A stretch of 64,000 bases of DNA from positions 33,299 to 97,298 of the forward strand of contig NZ_CALIMF010000007.1 of NCBI RefSeq assembly GCF_938028735.1. Direction: 5' to 3'. Of the stretch, positions 36,352 through 45,228 are shown piece by piece; the first letter of the stretch is position 1, and the number at the start of each line of letters is the position of its first letter. A program made the position numbers and the translations under genes. The stretch is from an uncultured Thermanaerothrix sp. Lineage in GTDB: Bacteria > Chloroflexota > Anaerolineae > Anaerolineales > Anaerolineaceae. The notes below the pieces were generated by a model. It was not told where the DNA came from and searched no databases. It worked only from the letters and a program-made list of their open reading frames with translations.

Positions 36352-37230
36352 ATGGGCAGACCGAATGTTGGTTCGGCGATGATCGTTGAACATCAACTGC
36401 GCCAAGCCACCCCTGAGGATTCAGCGCGCTTGCGACAGCTGCTTCGAGATGGACAGTATATCCACCGTCATCTGGATTGGCGTTCCCCCCTGGAATGGCT
36501 GGGGCAGCAGCCGTTTTGGTTGTTGCTGGGCGCTGAACGATTGGAAGCTGCTCTGGCCTGCCCTCCCGACCCCCCGGGGGTCGCATGGGTGCGCCTTTTT
36601 GCTTGCTCGGAGCGGGAACGCCCAAGTGAGGCCTGGCATGCACTCTTTCCTCGCGCGTTGGAAAACTTGGGGCATACTAACGTGGTAGCGGCCATTGCGT
36701 TGCGGCCCTGGTTTGCCACTTTGTTGGAGCATGAACGCTTCACCTTGTACCAACGTGTTGTCACCCTTTGGCGTGATTTGAATTTGCCCCCTGGCGAGCC
36801 CCCGACGTTACTCCGAGCAGGGGGATTGATTCGCCCGATGCACCCAGATGACCTGGAGGCTGTAGAAGAGGTGGATACAAAGGCCTTTGAGTGGCTCTGG
36901 CGCAACAGCAGTGGGGATATCTACCGTTCGTGGCAACAGGCGGCCTATGCCAGCGTGGCGGTTATCGGTGATGAAATCGTGGGCTTTCAATTCAGCACAC
37001 TGAGCCCCACTAACGCGCATCTGGCCCGCCTGGCAGTTCATCCTTCCTGGCAGCGGCGCGGGATTGGGCAGGCTTTGCTTTATGATGTGATGCGCTATTT
37101 CTGCGAGCATCACATTTCACAATTAACCGTCAACACTCAGCAAGATAACCATGCCTCGCTTGCGCTTTATCGGAAAGCGGGTTTTCGTTTGACCGGTGAG
37201 GATTATCTGGTTTACCTGTACACCCATTAA
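36352..37230 (+). CDS. GNAT-family N-acetyltransferase, apparent double-domain
   Basis: 292 residues. The C-terminal half is a clear GNAT domain: IRPMHPDDLEAVEEVD (start), motif A LARLAVHPSWQRRGIGQALL (acetyl-CoA loop QRRGIG) and ASLALYRKAGFRL (motif B). The N-terminal half (LRQATPEDSARLRQLL) resembles a second, worn GNAT module lacking the acetyl-CoA loop. Start ATG 36352 immediately follows the TPR stop and has no Shine-Dalgarno site; ATG 36379 is an alternative. Substrate unknown. Confidence 0.82.
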   Translation: MGRPNVGSAMIVEHQLRQATPEDSARLRQLLRDGQYIHRHLDWRSPLEWLGQQPFWLLLGAERLEAALACPPDPPGVAWVRLFACSERERPSEAWHALFPRALENLGHTNVVAAIALRPWFATLLEHERFTLYQRVVTLWRDLNLPPGEPPTLLRAGGLIRPMHPDDLEAVEEVDTKAFEWLWRNSSGDIYRSWQQAAYASVAVIGDEIVGFQFSTLSPTNAHLARLAVHPSWQRRGIGQALLYDVMRYFCEHHISQLTVNTQQDNHASLALYRKAGFRLTGEDYLVYLYTH

Positions 37231-37252
37231 CGTCACCCCCAAGGAGGTTTTA

Positions 37253-37960
37253 ATGCCAACGCCCCAGAACCCTTCAAGATCTTCAAAATCCAGAAAGATT
37301 TCTTATCGTGAATTGCAGCAACAACGTCAACGCCGCAGACGGATTACAATGGCGGTGCTCATTGGTCTGGCAGCCATCGCTATCGTTGTTGTCTTGATTT
37401 TGAGCAACCGCCCGGTAGAATTTACACGTCCAGAGCCAATCCCGCGCTCAGCGGTAAATGGCAACTCGGTTGGTGACCCCAATGCTCCGGTCAAGGTGGA
37501 GGAGTTCTCGGATTTCCGCTGTGTGCATTGTGCGGCTTTCTGGCGCGAGTCAGAGCAGCGGCTGATCAAAGATTATGTGGCCACTGGTAAAGTTTATTTC
37601 ACCTACGTCCCTTTCTCTTTTATAAGTGACGAATCGTTCCTAGCGGCTGAGGCCGCCTATTGTGCGATGGATCAGGGCAAATTTTGGGAGTTCCACGATT
37701 ACATCTTTGCCAACTACGATTTGCCTATAACCGAAAAACTGCTGCGTGCCTTTGCGCAGGATTTGAAACTCGACCTGGCCCAATACGATAACTGTATGGC
37801 CAGTGGTAAGTATCGGCAAAAAACACAGGAAGATGGTCAATATGCGCGTAGCAAAGGCGTGACGGGCACCCCCACCTTTGATGTTAATGGCACCCTGGTG
37901 GGGCAAACGGAGCTTTTTGCTACGATAGAGAAGGCACTGGCTGCTGGTTCACAGCCTTAA
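37253..37960 (+). CDS. Membrane-anchored DsbA-like thiol oxidoreductase
   Basis: 235 residues. A basic N-terminus, one transmembrane helix (MAVLIGLAAIAIVVVLILS, about 39-57), then an extracytoplasmic thioredoxin-fold domain with the active site FSDFRCVHCAAFW (CVHC) and the cis-proline loop GVTGTPTFDVNG. Belongs to the DsbA/BdbD-like thioredoxin_4 group and would introduce or isomerise disulfides outside the membrane. ATG 37253 follows AAGGAGG perfectly. Confidence 0.9.
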   Translation: MPTPQNPSRSSKSRKISYRELQQQRQRRRRITMAVLIGLAAIAIVVVLILSNRPVEFTRPEPIPRSAVNGNSVGDPNAPVKVEEFSDFRCVHCAAFWRESEQRLIKDYVATGKVYFTYVPFSFISDESFLAAEAAYCAMDQGKFWEFHDYIFANYDLPITEKLLRAFAQDLKLDLAQYDNCMASGKYRQKTQEDGQYARSKGVTGTPTFDVNGTLVGQTELFATIEKALAAGSQP

Positions 37961-37966
37961 GGCTCA

Positions 37967-38008
37967 GTTGATGAGCCACCTCAATACAGGCCGAGGTGGC
38001 TCATCAAC
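37967..38008. terminator. 16-bp perfect inverted repeat between convergent genes
   Basis: Arms 37967-37982 and 37993-38008 (GTTGATGAGCCACCTC and its complement), loop of 10. It begins just after the DsbA-like gene and its right part encodes the last residues of the DUF554 gene. No T-run follows on either strand, so this is a stable hairpin acting perhaps as a bidirectional stop or 3' mRNA protection rather than a classical terminator. Confidence 0.55.
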
Positions 38009-38697
38009 CAGACCAGTAGAGGCGCGACAAAGAGCGCCGGAAGCAAGTTGCCCGCACGGATGGGGCGGATTTCCAACAGTGACCCGATAGCAATTGCCAT
38101 CAGGACAACCCCTCCCGAGGCGTTCATCTCAGTCATCATTGAAGCGCTGATGATCTGCTGAATTTGAGCTGCCAGTAGCGTCAAACTACCCTGGTAAACC
38201 AGGATCACCAGGGATGAGAAAAGCACACCCACCCCTAGGCTGGAAGCAAAGGCTAGTGCTGCAAACCCATCCAGCACCGATTTGATGGCCAGGGTCTGAT
38301 AATTGCCACTCAAACCGTCCTGAATAGATCCCAGAATGGTCATGGGGCCCACGCAGAACACTAGCGAGGCCGTTAGAAAACCGCGGACAAAGCGTTGGCT
38401 TCCCGCAGGACTTTCCTGATGTGCGAAACGGCGCTCCAGCCACCGCCCCAGGCCTTGTAAACCCTCTTCTACCCGCCACCATTCTCCCAACAAGGCCCCA
38501 ATCAGAATGCTCCCAAGAACCACCAAGGAGTTTTGGGTGGTGAGGAACATCTTTAAGGCATAAGCCAGGGTAAATAATCCCAAACCGGTCACAACGGTCT
38601 GGCGCAGATGCTCAGGTAATCGCCCGCCCAACCAAAGACCGAGCGCACCGCCAATCAACACAGTGGTCACATTGAGTAGGGTGCCAGTTCCTACCAT
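37981..38697 (-). CDS. DUF554-family membrane protein (YdfK type)
   Basis: 238 residues with about seven hydrophobic segments. Family features: GTLLNVTTVLIGGALGLWLGGRLPE at the N-terminus, LGSILIGALLGEWWRVEEGL, the central CVGPMTILGSIQDGLSGNYQTLAIKSVLDGFAALAF (two blocks) and ASLGVGVLFS. Function is not established for the family. The C-terminal codons fall in an inverted repeat. ATG 38697; the upstream neighbour (cobalamin adenosyltransferase) is on the same strand 23 bases away. Confidence 0.85.
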   Translation of the reverse strand: MVGTGTLLNVTTVLIGGALGLWLGGRLPEHLRQTVVTGLGLFTLAYALKMFLTTQNSLVVLGSILIGALLGEWWRVEEGLQGLGRWLERRFAHQESPAGSQRFVRGFLTASLVFCVGPMTILGSIQDGLSGNYQTLAIKSVLDGFAALAFASSLGVGVLFSSLVILVYQGSLTLLAAQIQQIISASMMTEMNASGGVVLMAIAIGSLLEIRPIRAGNLLPALFVAPLLVWLMSHLGLY

Positions 38698-38720
38698 GGT
38701 TGCCCTCGCAAAGTTTTACC

Positions 38721-39269
38721 TTACAGGTTTTTAGCCAGTGTGGGTCTATCTAAACCGCTTGCCTGGTAAACGTACAATTCCAGGACAAAACAGAGAGAGG
38801 AAAGACGGTTGAGATAGCGTAGCAGATCATCGTTTTCTAAGGCCTTTTGATGGAACAACCCGGCTACGCGCCGCTCAGCCCGGCGGATGATCGCTCGAGC
38901 CAGGGAAAGCACCGCCCCGGCCAGTGTGTCGCCGGGGAGGATGAACTCGCCGGGTAAGGTCACACGCTGGCCGAATGCCTCCGTTTGTGCTTCCAGCCAG
39001 GCCACCGATGCCGAGCTGATCTGACGAAAACGGGCGGCATTTTCGGGGGTGGCTGCCACCTCGGCCATGAGCAGGTAAAGATCACGCTGAATGTGGAGGA
39101 GCACCTGTCTTAGTTCTTCATCCTGAAGGAGACTGCGAGCCAGCCCTAGTGCAGCAGTTGCTTCATCTAGGGCACCCAGGGCTTCAATGCGATCCTCTTC
39201 CTTGGGGACACGTGCCTCACCAAGAAGCCCCGTGTATCCGTCATCACCGTTACGAGTATAAAAAGGCAT
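38721..39269 (-). CDS. PduO-type ATP:cob(I)alamin adenosyltransferase
   Basis: Transfers the adenosyl group of ATP to cob(I)alamin to make coenzyme B12. 182 residues. N-terminal ATP motif FYTRNGDDGYTGLLG, the IEALGALDEATAALGLAR helix, and the C-terminal helices ARAIIRRAERRV and YLNRLSSLCFVLELY, which hold the conserved Arg/Glu and Asn-Arg residues. ATG 39269 follows GGAGG. No other B12 gene is nearby, so it probably serves B12-dependent enzymes elsewhere. Confidence 0.92.
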   Translation of the reverse strand: MPFYTRNGDDGYTGLLGEARVPKEEDRIEALGALDEATAALGLARSLLQDEELRQVLLHIQRDLYLLMAEVAATPENAARFRQISSASVAWLEAQTEAFGQRVTLPGEFILPGDTLAGAVLSLARAIIRRAERRVAGLFHQKALENDDLLRYLNRLSSLCFVLELYVYQASGLDRPTLAKNL

Positions 39270-39293
39270 TGCAGCGTTCCTCCACCGTGATGA

Positions 39294-39884
39294 TTAAGGT
39301 GAAATATAAAGGAACCAGAAGGTTTCTGGGGGGAAAGCAGCCTGGATCTCGGGTTCCCATAGGAATCCATTCAAGGGACGCGCTGAACGCAGGCGTTGAT
39401 CCAGCGTCGCCAAGGACGCCACATAAAGGCTAGAGGTTTCAGATACCTCGTAAAAGAGAAAGTGTAAAATGGCTCGATGACGTACCTGGTATGCCCAGGC
39501 TGTCTTGGAAGAGGGGGCTGGGGTCTCTAAGATCTCCTCCACGGCTTGCTTCCACAGGTTCAAGCGGCTTGGAATCTCCTGGGCGGCTTTCTTTTGCCAG
39601 TTAGCACGCCAGCGTTCGCGTACTTGCTGGATCTCTTGACTTAGGTTGGTCAGAGTGGCCTGTTGGGTTTCTGACCAAGGAAACGCCTTCAGACGTGCCT
39701 GGGCCAAAAGTAAATTGCCCAGCGTGAGACGGGTAAGATCTTCCGGAATGGGATGGCCGATGCGCAGATTGAGGGGCCAGAAGAGTACGGGAGAAAGCAA
39801 GTAATCTTCAAGTTCGGGGACAGCGGCCTGTAGAAAGGCCCAATCTTTATCTAGAGCGTTCACAGCGGCCTCATGAGAAATCAT
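39294..39884 (-). CDS. Conserved-looking protein of unknown function
   Basis: 196 residues, no family recognised. Predicted mostly helical and soluble, with an aromatic-rich stretch RHRAILHFLFYEVSETSSLYVASLATLDQRL (read as helix-helix) near residues 135-165 and a coiled-looking LSQEIQQVRERWRANWQKKAAQ in the middle. Located 24 bases upstream of the cobalamin adenosyltransferase on the same strand, so possibly co-transcribed. Coding is supported by continuous frame and operon spacing only. Confidence 0.62.
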   Translation of the reverse strand: MISHEAAVNALDKDWAFLQAAVPELEDYLLSPVLFWPLNLRIGHPIPEDLTRLTLGNLLLAQARLKAFPWSETQQATLTNLSQEIQQVRERWRANWQKKAAQEIPSRLNLWKQAVEEILETPAPSSKTAWAYQVRHRAILHFLFYEVSETSSLYVASLATLDQRLRSARPLNGFLWEPEIQAAFPPETFWFLYISP

Positions 39885-39897
39885 CCATAATTTACGA

Positions 39898-39935
39898 CAA
39901 CCCGTCAGGCGCGTAGGCCGACGGGTTGCCCTTTT
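39898..39935 (+). terminator. 9-bp hairpin with T-run
   Basis: CAACCCGTC (39898-39906) pairs with GACGGGTTG (39920-39928), followed on the plus strand by CCCTTTTT. The genes on both sides run on the minus strand, where only a weak TCGTAAATT follows the hairpin. It may end the peptide-binding-protein transcript as a hairpin, or stop antisense transcription. Confidence 0.45.
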
Positions 39936-39953
39936 TAGGAAAGGATTGAAAAG

Positions 39954-41660
39954 TTAGGGTGCGGTAGGAGTTGATACCATTTCAGTGCGTTGCGGGCGTG
40001 TGGCTAGAAGATGCCACTCCAGGATGGTAGCAAATCGGTCTGCAGTATCAAAGAGGGGACCGATGCGCACGCCCTGGATTTGCCGACTGATGCCGTAATT
40101 ATAAACCGGATAGAACAGTGGTAGAGCGGGCAGTTCCTCAGCAAAGATAACCTGGAAATTACGGTAGAGTCGTGTGCGTTCGCCAATGTCTGGGGTAATT
40201 CGGGCCTTTTCCAAATATTCACTGGCCAGTTTATGATCCCATTGGGTGTAGTTCTGCCCGCCGGTGGCTTGCACTTGATCCCAGAATGGATAGGGATCGG
40301 GGTCGGGCGAGCGGGAGAGGTTCAAGTCCACCAGGGCGGCCTGATAGGCACGGTCAGCCAAGCGTTGTTGTACCAGAATATCGTAGGGTACTGCTTCAAT
40401 CTGGACAGCGATGTTGAGTTGTGACCAATCTGCTTGGATAGCTTCGGCCAGAGCGCGGTGTTGTGGGGTATCGGGGTAAAGGAGGGTGAAGCGTAGCGCC
40501 AAACCGTTCTTATTCGTACGGACGGGTTCCCCTTCAGCCGGTAAAGTGTAACCGGCCTCGCGGAGGAGGTTCTGAGCTTCCTCTGGGTTATATCCCACAT
40601 GAGGGATACCTTCGTAATATGCCCAGGTGCCGGGAAAGATGGGTCCATCTGCCAATATTGCCTGGCCTTGAAGCAAGCGATCAACTAGGTATTGGCGATT
40701 GATTGCCGTATAGAGAGCCCGACGAACGGCTTTCTCCTGGAAGAAAGGCACGTCTGGATTTTTGAGGTTGAACAGAATCAGGCTGAGTTCAGGGCGGCGT
40801 GCTGTGTACAGAGCCAGATTGGGTTCAGCCAATGCCTTAGGCAACACATCCGCGGTGACCTGGCTGATTCCCTGCACCTGTCCATCCTGAAAGGCCTGCA
40901 AGGCCGAACCTGAATCAGGGTAGTACCGGAAGATGATCTGCTCGATATAGGGCGGGTGAATGTAGTAATCTGAGTTAGCGCTTAAGACTACACCTGTGAT
41001 CTGTCCATTTTCCACGATCAGACGGTCAAAACGGTAAGGGCCGCTGCCAATGGGCTGCAAGTTGAAGTCAGCATTTACAATCTCGTCAAAGGATTTGCCT
41101 TCGAGAAGATGTCGGGGTACAACCCCAAAGGTCAGATAGTCCAGGAAGGGGGCGAAGGGCTCCGGTAAACGAAACTGGATGGCTGTGTCGCTCAACGCTT
41201 TAACTTCCACAGCCTTCCAGAATTCCTGCAGGTCGGTTGGGATGGCAGATCCTCCTGCGCGGAGTTTTTCGATGGTGAAGACCACATCGGCGCTAGTCAA
41301 TGGTTTTCCATCATGCCATTTGACACCGGAGCGCAGGGTGAAATTATAGACGGTGCCATCCTGCGAAATTCCCCACGACTCGGCCAGGTCAGCCCGAGGT
41401 AAACCGCGCTCATCAAAGCGCAACAAGGCGCTGTAAAGCAGCCGGTCTACATCGCGATCAGCCGGATTATAGAAATCCAAGAGGGGGTTAAGGCGCTTAA
41501 ACTGACCGATGAGTGCCTCGGTATAGGCTCCTCCTCGGCGTGGTTCCGGCGTTTGAAAGGGCGAGGTTGGGGTGGGGCGTTCGCTCAGCAGCAAAATGCC
41601 AACCACCAGGCCGGTAAGGAAGATGATAAGGAGTTGCCAGCGAAAGTTTTTCATAGACAT
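39954..41660 (-). CDS. ABC transporter substrate-binding protein, peptide/nickel family (SBP_bac_5)
   Basis: 568 residues. An N-terminal hydrophobic anchor (LLIIFLTGLVVGILLL) is followed directly by SERPTPTS, with no lipobox cysteine, so it is either membrane-anchored or secreted rather than a lipoprotein. The mature part has the family motifs YNFTLRSGVKWHDGKPLTSADVVFTIE (in two halves), YTAINRQYLVD and AGYTLPAEGE. Binds oligopeptides or another ligand outside the membrane. No permease or ATPase genes adjoin it. Two ATGs (41660, 41654) are possible; neither has a clear Shine-Dalgarno site. Confidence 0.87.
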   Translation of the reverse strand: MSMKNFRWQLLIIFLTGLVVGILLLSERPTPTSPFQTPEPRRGGAYTEALIGQFKRLNPLLDFYNPADRDVDRLLYSALLRFDERGLPRADLAESWGISQDGTVYNFTLRSGVKWHDGKPLTSADVVFTIEKLRAGGSAIPTDLQEFWKAVEVKALSDTAIQFRLPEPFAPFLDYLTFGVVPRHLLEGKSFDEIVNADFNLQPIGSGPYRFDRLIVENGQITGVVLSANSDYYIHPPYIEQIIFRYYPDSGSALQAFQDGQVQGISQVTADVLPKALAEPNLALYTARRPELSLILFNLKNPDVPFFQEKAVRRALYTAINRQYLVDRLLQGQAILADGPIFPGTWAYYEGIPHVGYNPEEAQNLLREAGYTLPAEGEPVRTNKNGLALRFTLLYPDTPQHRALAEAIQADWSQLNIAVQIEAVPYDILVQQRLADRAYQAALVDLNLSRSPDPDPYPFWDQVQATGGQNYTQWDHKLASEYLEKARITPDIGERTRLYRNFQVIFAEELPALPLFYPVYNYGISRQIQGVRIGPLFDTADRFATILEWHLLATRPQRTEMVSTPTAP

Positions 41661-41707
41661 TGAAAAACAAGTGGGGGCGTTTTCCCTTTAACGGGTTACT
41701 TGCCCCC
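41661..41707 (-). terminator. Terminator after secG
   Basis: On the minus strand GGGGGC (41707-41702) pairs with GCCCCC (41678-41673), with an inner CCC/GGG pairing in the loop, followed by a T-rich run (complement of 41661-41670). It ends the secG transcript just before the next minus-strand gene. Confidence 0.6.
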
Positions 41708-41753
41708 GGCTCTTAATTGGGTTCTATCCTTAGCGGACACGGTGATTTGAGGT

Positions 41754-41975
41754 CTACCGCAGGGCTATGGTCAGGATAGTCAGGATGAAAAAGATCACGC
41801 TCAAAGCAATGGTAATGTTGAAGAGCGTTTTTTCAAGACCGCGGCGCGCGCTAAAAACCTGCGTACTATCGGCGCCAGTCAATCCGCCTAGGCCCACACC
41901 TTTATTCTGCAGGATAACGCTAGCGGTCAATGCAAGCGAGATTATAATCAAAGCGATGTCCAGGTAAGTCGTCAC
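41754..41975 (-). CDS. secG: Preprotein translocase subunit SecG
   Basis: 73-residue, two-helix SecYEG subunit. Helix 1 YLDIALIIISLALTASVILQ, the conserved cytosolic loop NKGVGLGGLTGADSTQVFSARRGLEKTL (two pieces), helix 2 ITIALSVIFFILTILTIAL. GTG 41975 follows GGAGG. Length and motif match SecG exactly. Confidence 0.93.
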   Translation of the reverse strand: MTTYLDIALIIISLALTASVILQNKGVGLGGLTGADSTQVFSARRGLEKTLFNITIALSVIFFILTILTIALR

Positions 41976-42039
41976 GTTTTCCTCCTTTTGGAAGCAACGC
42001 CAGGATTATAACGTCTAAATTCAGGAATCGTCAACCGCC

Positions 42040-43113
42040 ATGGAAGAAGTGATCATCAATCTCCACATGCATACGCGTTACTCCGATGGAAGTGGGCTAC
42101 ATCGAGATATCGTCGAGGCTGCGGCGCGAGCTGGGTTGGATGGGGTCATTGTCACCGATCACAACGTATGGGTGCAGGGGTTGGAGGGCTATCGGGAAGC
42201 CCATGGCCGTCGTGTTTTGCTGTTAGTTGGCGAAGAAGTGCACGATCGTATGCGCAACCCTCAGAAAAATCATCTGTTGGTGATTGGGGCGAATCGTGAA
42301 CTGGCGCCATTGGCCACCTCGCCCCAAAATCTGATTGATGCAGCCCGTCAGGTGGGTGCCCTCACGTTTATTGCCCATCCGGTGGATCCGGCTTTGCCCA
42401 TGTTTGGAGAGAGTGATATCTCGTGGGAAGATTGGGAAGTGTATGGGTTTACGGGTTTGGAACTCTGGAATGGATTTAGCGAACTTAAAAATGTCATTCG
42501 TTCGCGCTTACAGGCATTCTTTTTTGCCTTTTTCCCCCAATTTGTCGCCCATGCACCGCTCCCGGCTGCTTTACGGCGATGGGACGCCTTGCTTCGCGGC
42601 GGGGCAACCGTTGTCGCTGTAGGAGGCTCCGATGCACATGCACTGAATTTGCGCGCCGGTCCCCTGCGTAAGGTGGTCTTCCCCTATGAATTTCATTTCC
42701 GCGCCATTAACACACATCTCTTGCTCCCCGAGGGCCTCAGTGGGGATTTTGTATCCGACAAGCAACAGGTATTGACAGCCCTCCGCGCGGGTCATTGTTT
42801 TATCGGTTATGATTTGCCTGCCCCTACGCGTGGCTTCCGCTTCACGGCACAGGGGCGCTATCGTACGGCCATCATGGGGGACGCTTTGGAGGTAAATGGC
42901 GGTGTGACCCTCCAAATTCGTCTGCCCCGACCTGCGGAATGTCGCTTAATCAAGGATGGGCAGGTGGTCAAAATCTGGAGGCGTCAAGAAGTGTGTGCCT
43001 GGATCACTCAGGAGCCGGGAGTCTATCGCGTGGAGTGCTATTTGCCTTACTTGGGACAGCGCCGGGGTTGGATCTTCAGTAATCCGATTTATTTGAAAGC
43101 CGGAAGGGGGTGA
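42040..43113 (+). CDS. PHP-domain phosphoesterase-like protein
   Basis: 357 residues. The N-terminal PHP metal sites are visible: NLHMHTRYSDGSGLH (HxH), VTDHNVWVQGL (DHN), LVGEEVH, FIAHPVDPALP and the C-terminal VGGSDAHALN. The last 100 residues look like a beta-rich appendage. It may hydrolyse a phosphoester such as a nucleotide or sugar phosphate; exact substrate unknown. ATG 42040 has no clear Shine-Dalgarno site. Four bases separate it from the next gene, so the pair is an operon. Confidence 0.83.
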   Translation: MEEVIINLHMHTRYSDGSGLHRDIVEAAARAGLDGVIVTDHNVWVQGLEGYREAHGRRVLLLVGEEVHDRMRNPQKNHLLVIGANRELAPLATSPQNLIDAARQVGALTFIAHPVDPALPMFGESDISWEDWEVYGFTGLELWNGFSELKNVIRSRLQAFFFAFFPQFVAHAPLPAALRRWDALLRGGATVVAVGGSDAHALNLRAGPLRKVVFPYEFHFRAINTHLLLPEGLSGDFVSDKQQVLTALRAGHCFIGYDLPAPTRGFRFTAQGRYRTAIMGDALEVNGGVTLQIRLPRPAECRLIKDGQVVKIWRRQEVCAWITQEPGVYRVECYLPYLGQRRGWIFSNPIYLKAGRG

Positions 43114-43117
43114 GAGA

Positions 43118-43636
43118 ATGGCGACGATCACTAATAACGTGATCCGACTGCTCAAGGCCCGTAAGATCCCCTTTGAGGTGTTTGAACTGCCTTCCCAGAA
43201 GTTAGGGGCTTTGGAGACGGCACGTCGCCTGGGCGTTTTACCCGAGCGCGTTTTTAAGACCATTGTGGTCGTACGCGAACGCGGTGGCAAGCCTATCTTG
43301 GCAGTCGTTCCGGGGACATGTGCGGTGGATTTGAAAGCTTTGGCGAGTTTCCTGGGCGAGAAACGGTTGCACTTGCCTACCCAGCGCGAAGCCGAGCAAT
43401 TAACGGGTTTGCAGGCCGGTGGGATCTCTGCGCTGGCGCTGCTTAACCGCGGCTTTCAGGTCGTCGTAGATGAAAGCGCGCTGTGTGAGACCACATTTCA
43501 CGTTTCAGGTGGGCAACGTGGTCTAAACATTCGCCTACCTGTGCAGGCTTTTCTGGCGCTTACCAATGCGCGTACCGCAGCAATTGGCAGGCCACTGGCC
43601 GAGGACGAGGTGGCAGAAGCCGATGCGGAGTTCTAA
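43118..43636 (+). CDS. ybaK: YbaK/EbsC-type aminoacyl-tRNA deacylase
   Basis: 172 residues. Hydrolyses mischarged tRNA such as Cys-tRNA(Pro). YbaK-like features: [43 protein letters not shown] (with the catalytic lysine region FKT), and the C-terminal [31 protein letters not shown] 43118 follows GAGAGA. Its stop overlaps that of convergent rtcB by 4 bases. Confidence 0.9.
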   Translation: MATITNNVIRLLKARKIPFEVFELPSQKLGALETARRLGVLPERVFKTIVVVRERGGKPILAVVPGTCAVDLKALASFLGEKRLHLPTQREAEQLTGLQAGGISALALLNRGFQVVVDESALCETTFHVSGGQRGLNIRLPVQAFLALTNARTAAIGRPLAEDEVAEADAEF

Positions 43637-45084
43637 CCCTTGATCACCGCCACTGGACGCAAGCGGGCTACTTTGCGTGCAATTCCAGCCCCGGCGACGG
43701 TCTCGACTACTTCATCCACATCTTTGTAGGCCTGTGGCGCCTCTTCGGCCAAGCCAGACATTGAACCCGCGCGCACATGGATGCCACGTCGCTCCAGTTC
43801 ATCACGTAGCCGTTCGCCACGAATCTCTTTTTTGGCTTTGTGACGGCTGAGCACCCGCCCCGCGCCGTGGCAGGTAGAGCCCCATGAACGTTGCATGCTG
43901 GTCTCGGTGCCAATGAGCACCCATGAGGCTGTCCCCATGCTGCCAGGCACCAGCACTGGCTGACCCAGAGGACGGTACTCCTCGGGTAATTCAGCAAACC
44001 CGGGTCCAAAGGCGCGGGTGGCCCCTTTGCGGTGTACGCAGACCTTGAGCGGCTTACCGTTAACCAGATGGGTCTCTATCTTTCCCATGTTGTGAGCAAT
44101 ATCATAGACCTGGTGCAGGTGCCAATTTCGCACTTTGCCGGCAAAGACCTCCTCAAATGCGCGGCGGGCGGCATGGGCAAGTAACTGGCGATTGCAGAAC
44201 GCGTAATTTGCCGCTGCGCGCATGGCAGCAAGGTAGTCGCGCCCTTCAGGCGAGTCAATCGGCGCGCACACTAATTCGCGATCGGGAAGGCGAATGCCGT
44301 ACTTTTTGACTGCACTTTGCAGATCTTGCACATAGTCAGTACAAATCTGGTGACCAAAACCGCGGGAGCCGCAGTGGATCAGTAGGGCCAGATTCCCTTC
44401 GTGTAGACCCATTGCCTGAGCGGCCTCAGGATCAAATACTTGTTCGATGATATCCACTTCGAGGAAATGGTTGCCGGCCCCCAGCGTACCTAGCTGCGTG
44501 CGTCCACGCTCTTTGGCTTTGTGGCTTACTTTGGCGGGATCTGCTCCCTCCAGGCATCCGCCCTCCTCTGTGCGGCGCAGATCTTCCTCGCTAGCCAAGC
44601 CACGCTTGAGCGCCCAGCGCGCTCCCAACCGGCAGACCTGATCCAGTTCTTCGTGGCTTAACCGATATTCTCCTTCGGTACCCACGCCACTGGGGCAATA
44701 GCGGTTGAGCGCAGTCGCCAAATCGTCCAGATGAGGCTCGGCCTGCTCATAAGGAATCTGTGAGGCCAGCAAGCGCACCCCGCAGTTAATGTCGTAGCCG
44801 ATAGCGCCTGGTGAGACGACACCATCCGAGACGCGTGTAGCCGCCACCCCGCCAATCGGGAAACCATATCCCTGATGCATATCTGGCATCACCACGACGG
44901 GGTCTACCACGCCAGGCAATGTAGTGGCATTGATTGCCTGCTCCAAGGAAAGGTCCTCCAAGGAGGCCTCCAGCAGACGGCGGGTGACGAAGAGGCGTAC
45001 CGAGGCGCGCATGTCTTCGCGGTATGTCGCGGGGATTTCCCATTCGTAGTCATTAATCTTGCGGATATCCTGCAGGCGAACCAT
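43633..45084 (-). CDS. rtcB: RNA-splicing ligase RtcB
   Basis: GTP- and Mn2+-dependent ligase joining 2',3'-cyclic phosphate and 5'-OH RNA ends. 483 residues. Visible: [19 protein letters not shown], the metal-binding cysteine in [36 protein letters not shown], and the guanylylated histidine in [14 protein letters not shown], all intact. ATG 45084 follows GGAGGTG. The upstream neighbour on the same strand is archease, its known activator, so this is a complete RNA repair/tRNA-processing pair. Confidence 0.96.
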   Translation of the reverse strand: MVRLQDIRKINDYEWEIPATYREDMRASVRLFVTRRLLEASLEDLSLEQAINATTLPGVVDPVVVMPDMHQGYGFPIGGVAATRVSDGVVSPGAIGYDINCGVRLLASQIPYEQAEPHLDDLATALNRYCPSGVGTEGEYRLSHEELDQVCRLGARWALKRGLASEEDLRRTEEGGCLEGADPAKVSHKAKERGRTQLGTLGAGNHFLEVDIIEQVFDPEAAQAMGLHEGNLALLIHCGSRGFGHQICTDYVQDLQSAVKKYGIRLPDRELVCAPIDSPEGRDYLAAMRAAANYAFCNRQLLAHAARRAFEEVFAGKVRNWHLHQVYDIAHNMGKIETHLVNGKPLKVCVHRKGATRAFGPGFAELPEEYRPLGQPVLVPGSMGTASWVLIGTETSMQRSWGSTCHGAGRVLSRHKAKKEIRGERLRDELERRGIHVRAGSMSGLAEEAPQAYKDVDEVVETVAGAGIARKVARLRPVAVIKG

Positions 45085-45228
45085 GGTAACACCTCCATAA
45101 CTTTTAATCCTGGGTGGGGTAACGGCTGCGAGGGTGAGAAAAAGGCTGAGAGCGATTAGGGCTCACAATGCTGGCAGACAAGTGATGCAATGGAGCGGAG
45201 GTTTCCGGTGAGTAGGAATGAGACCTTG

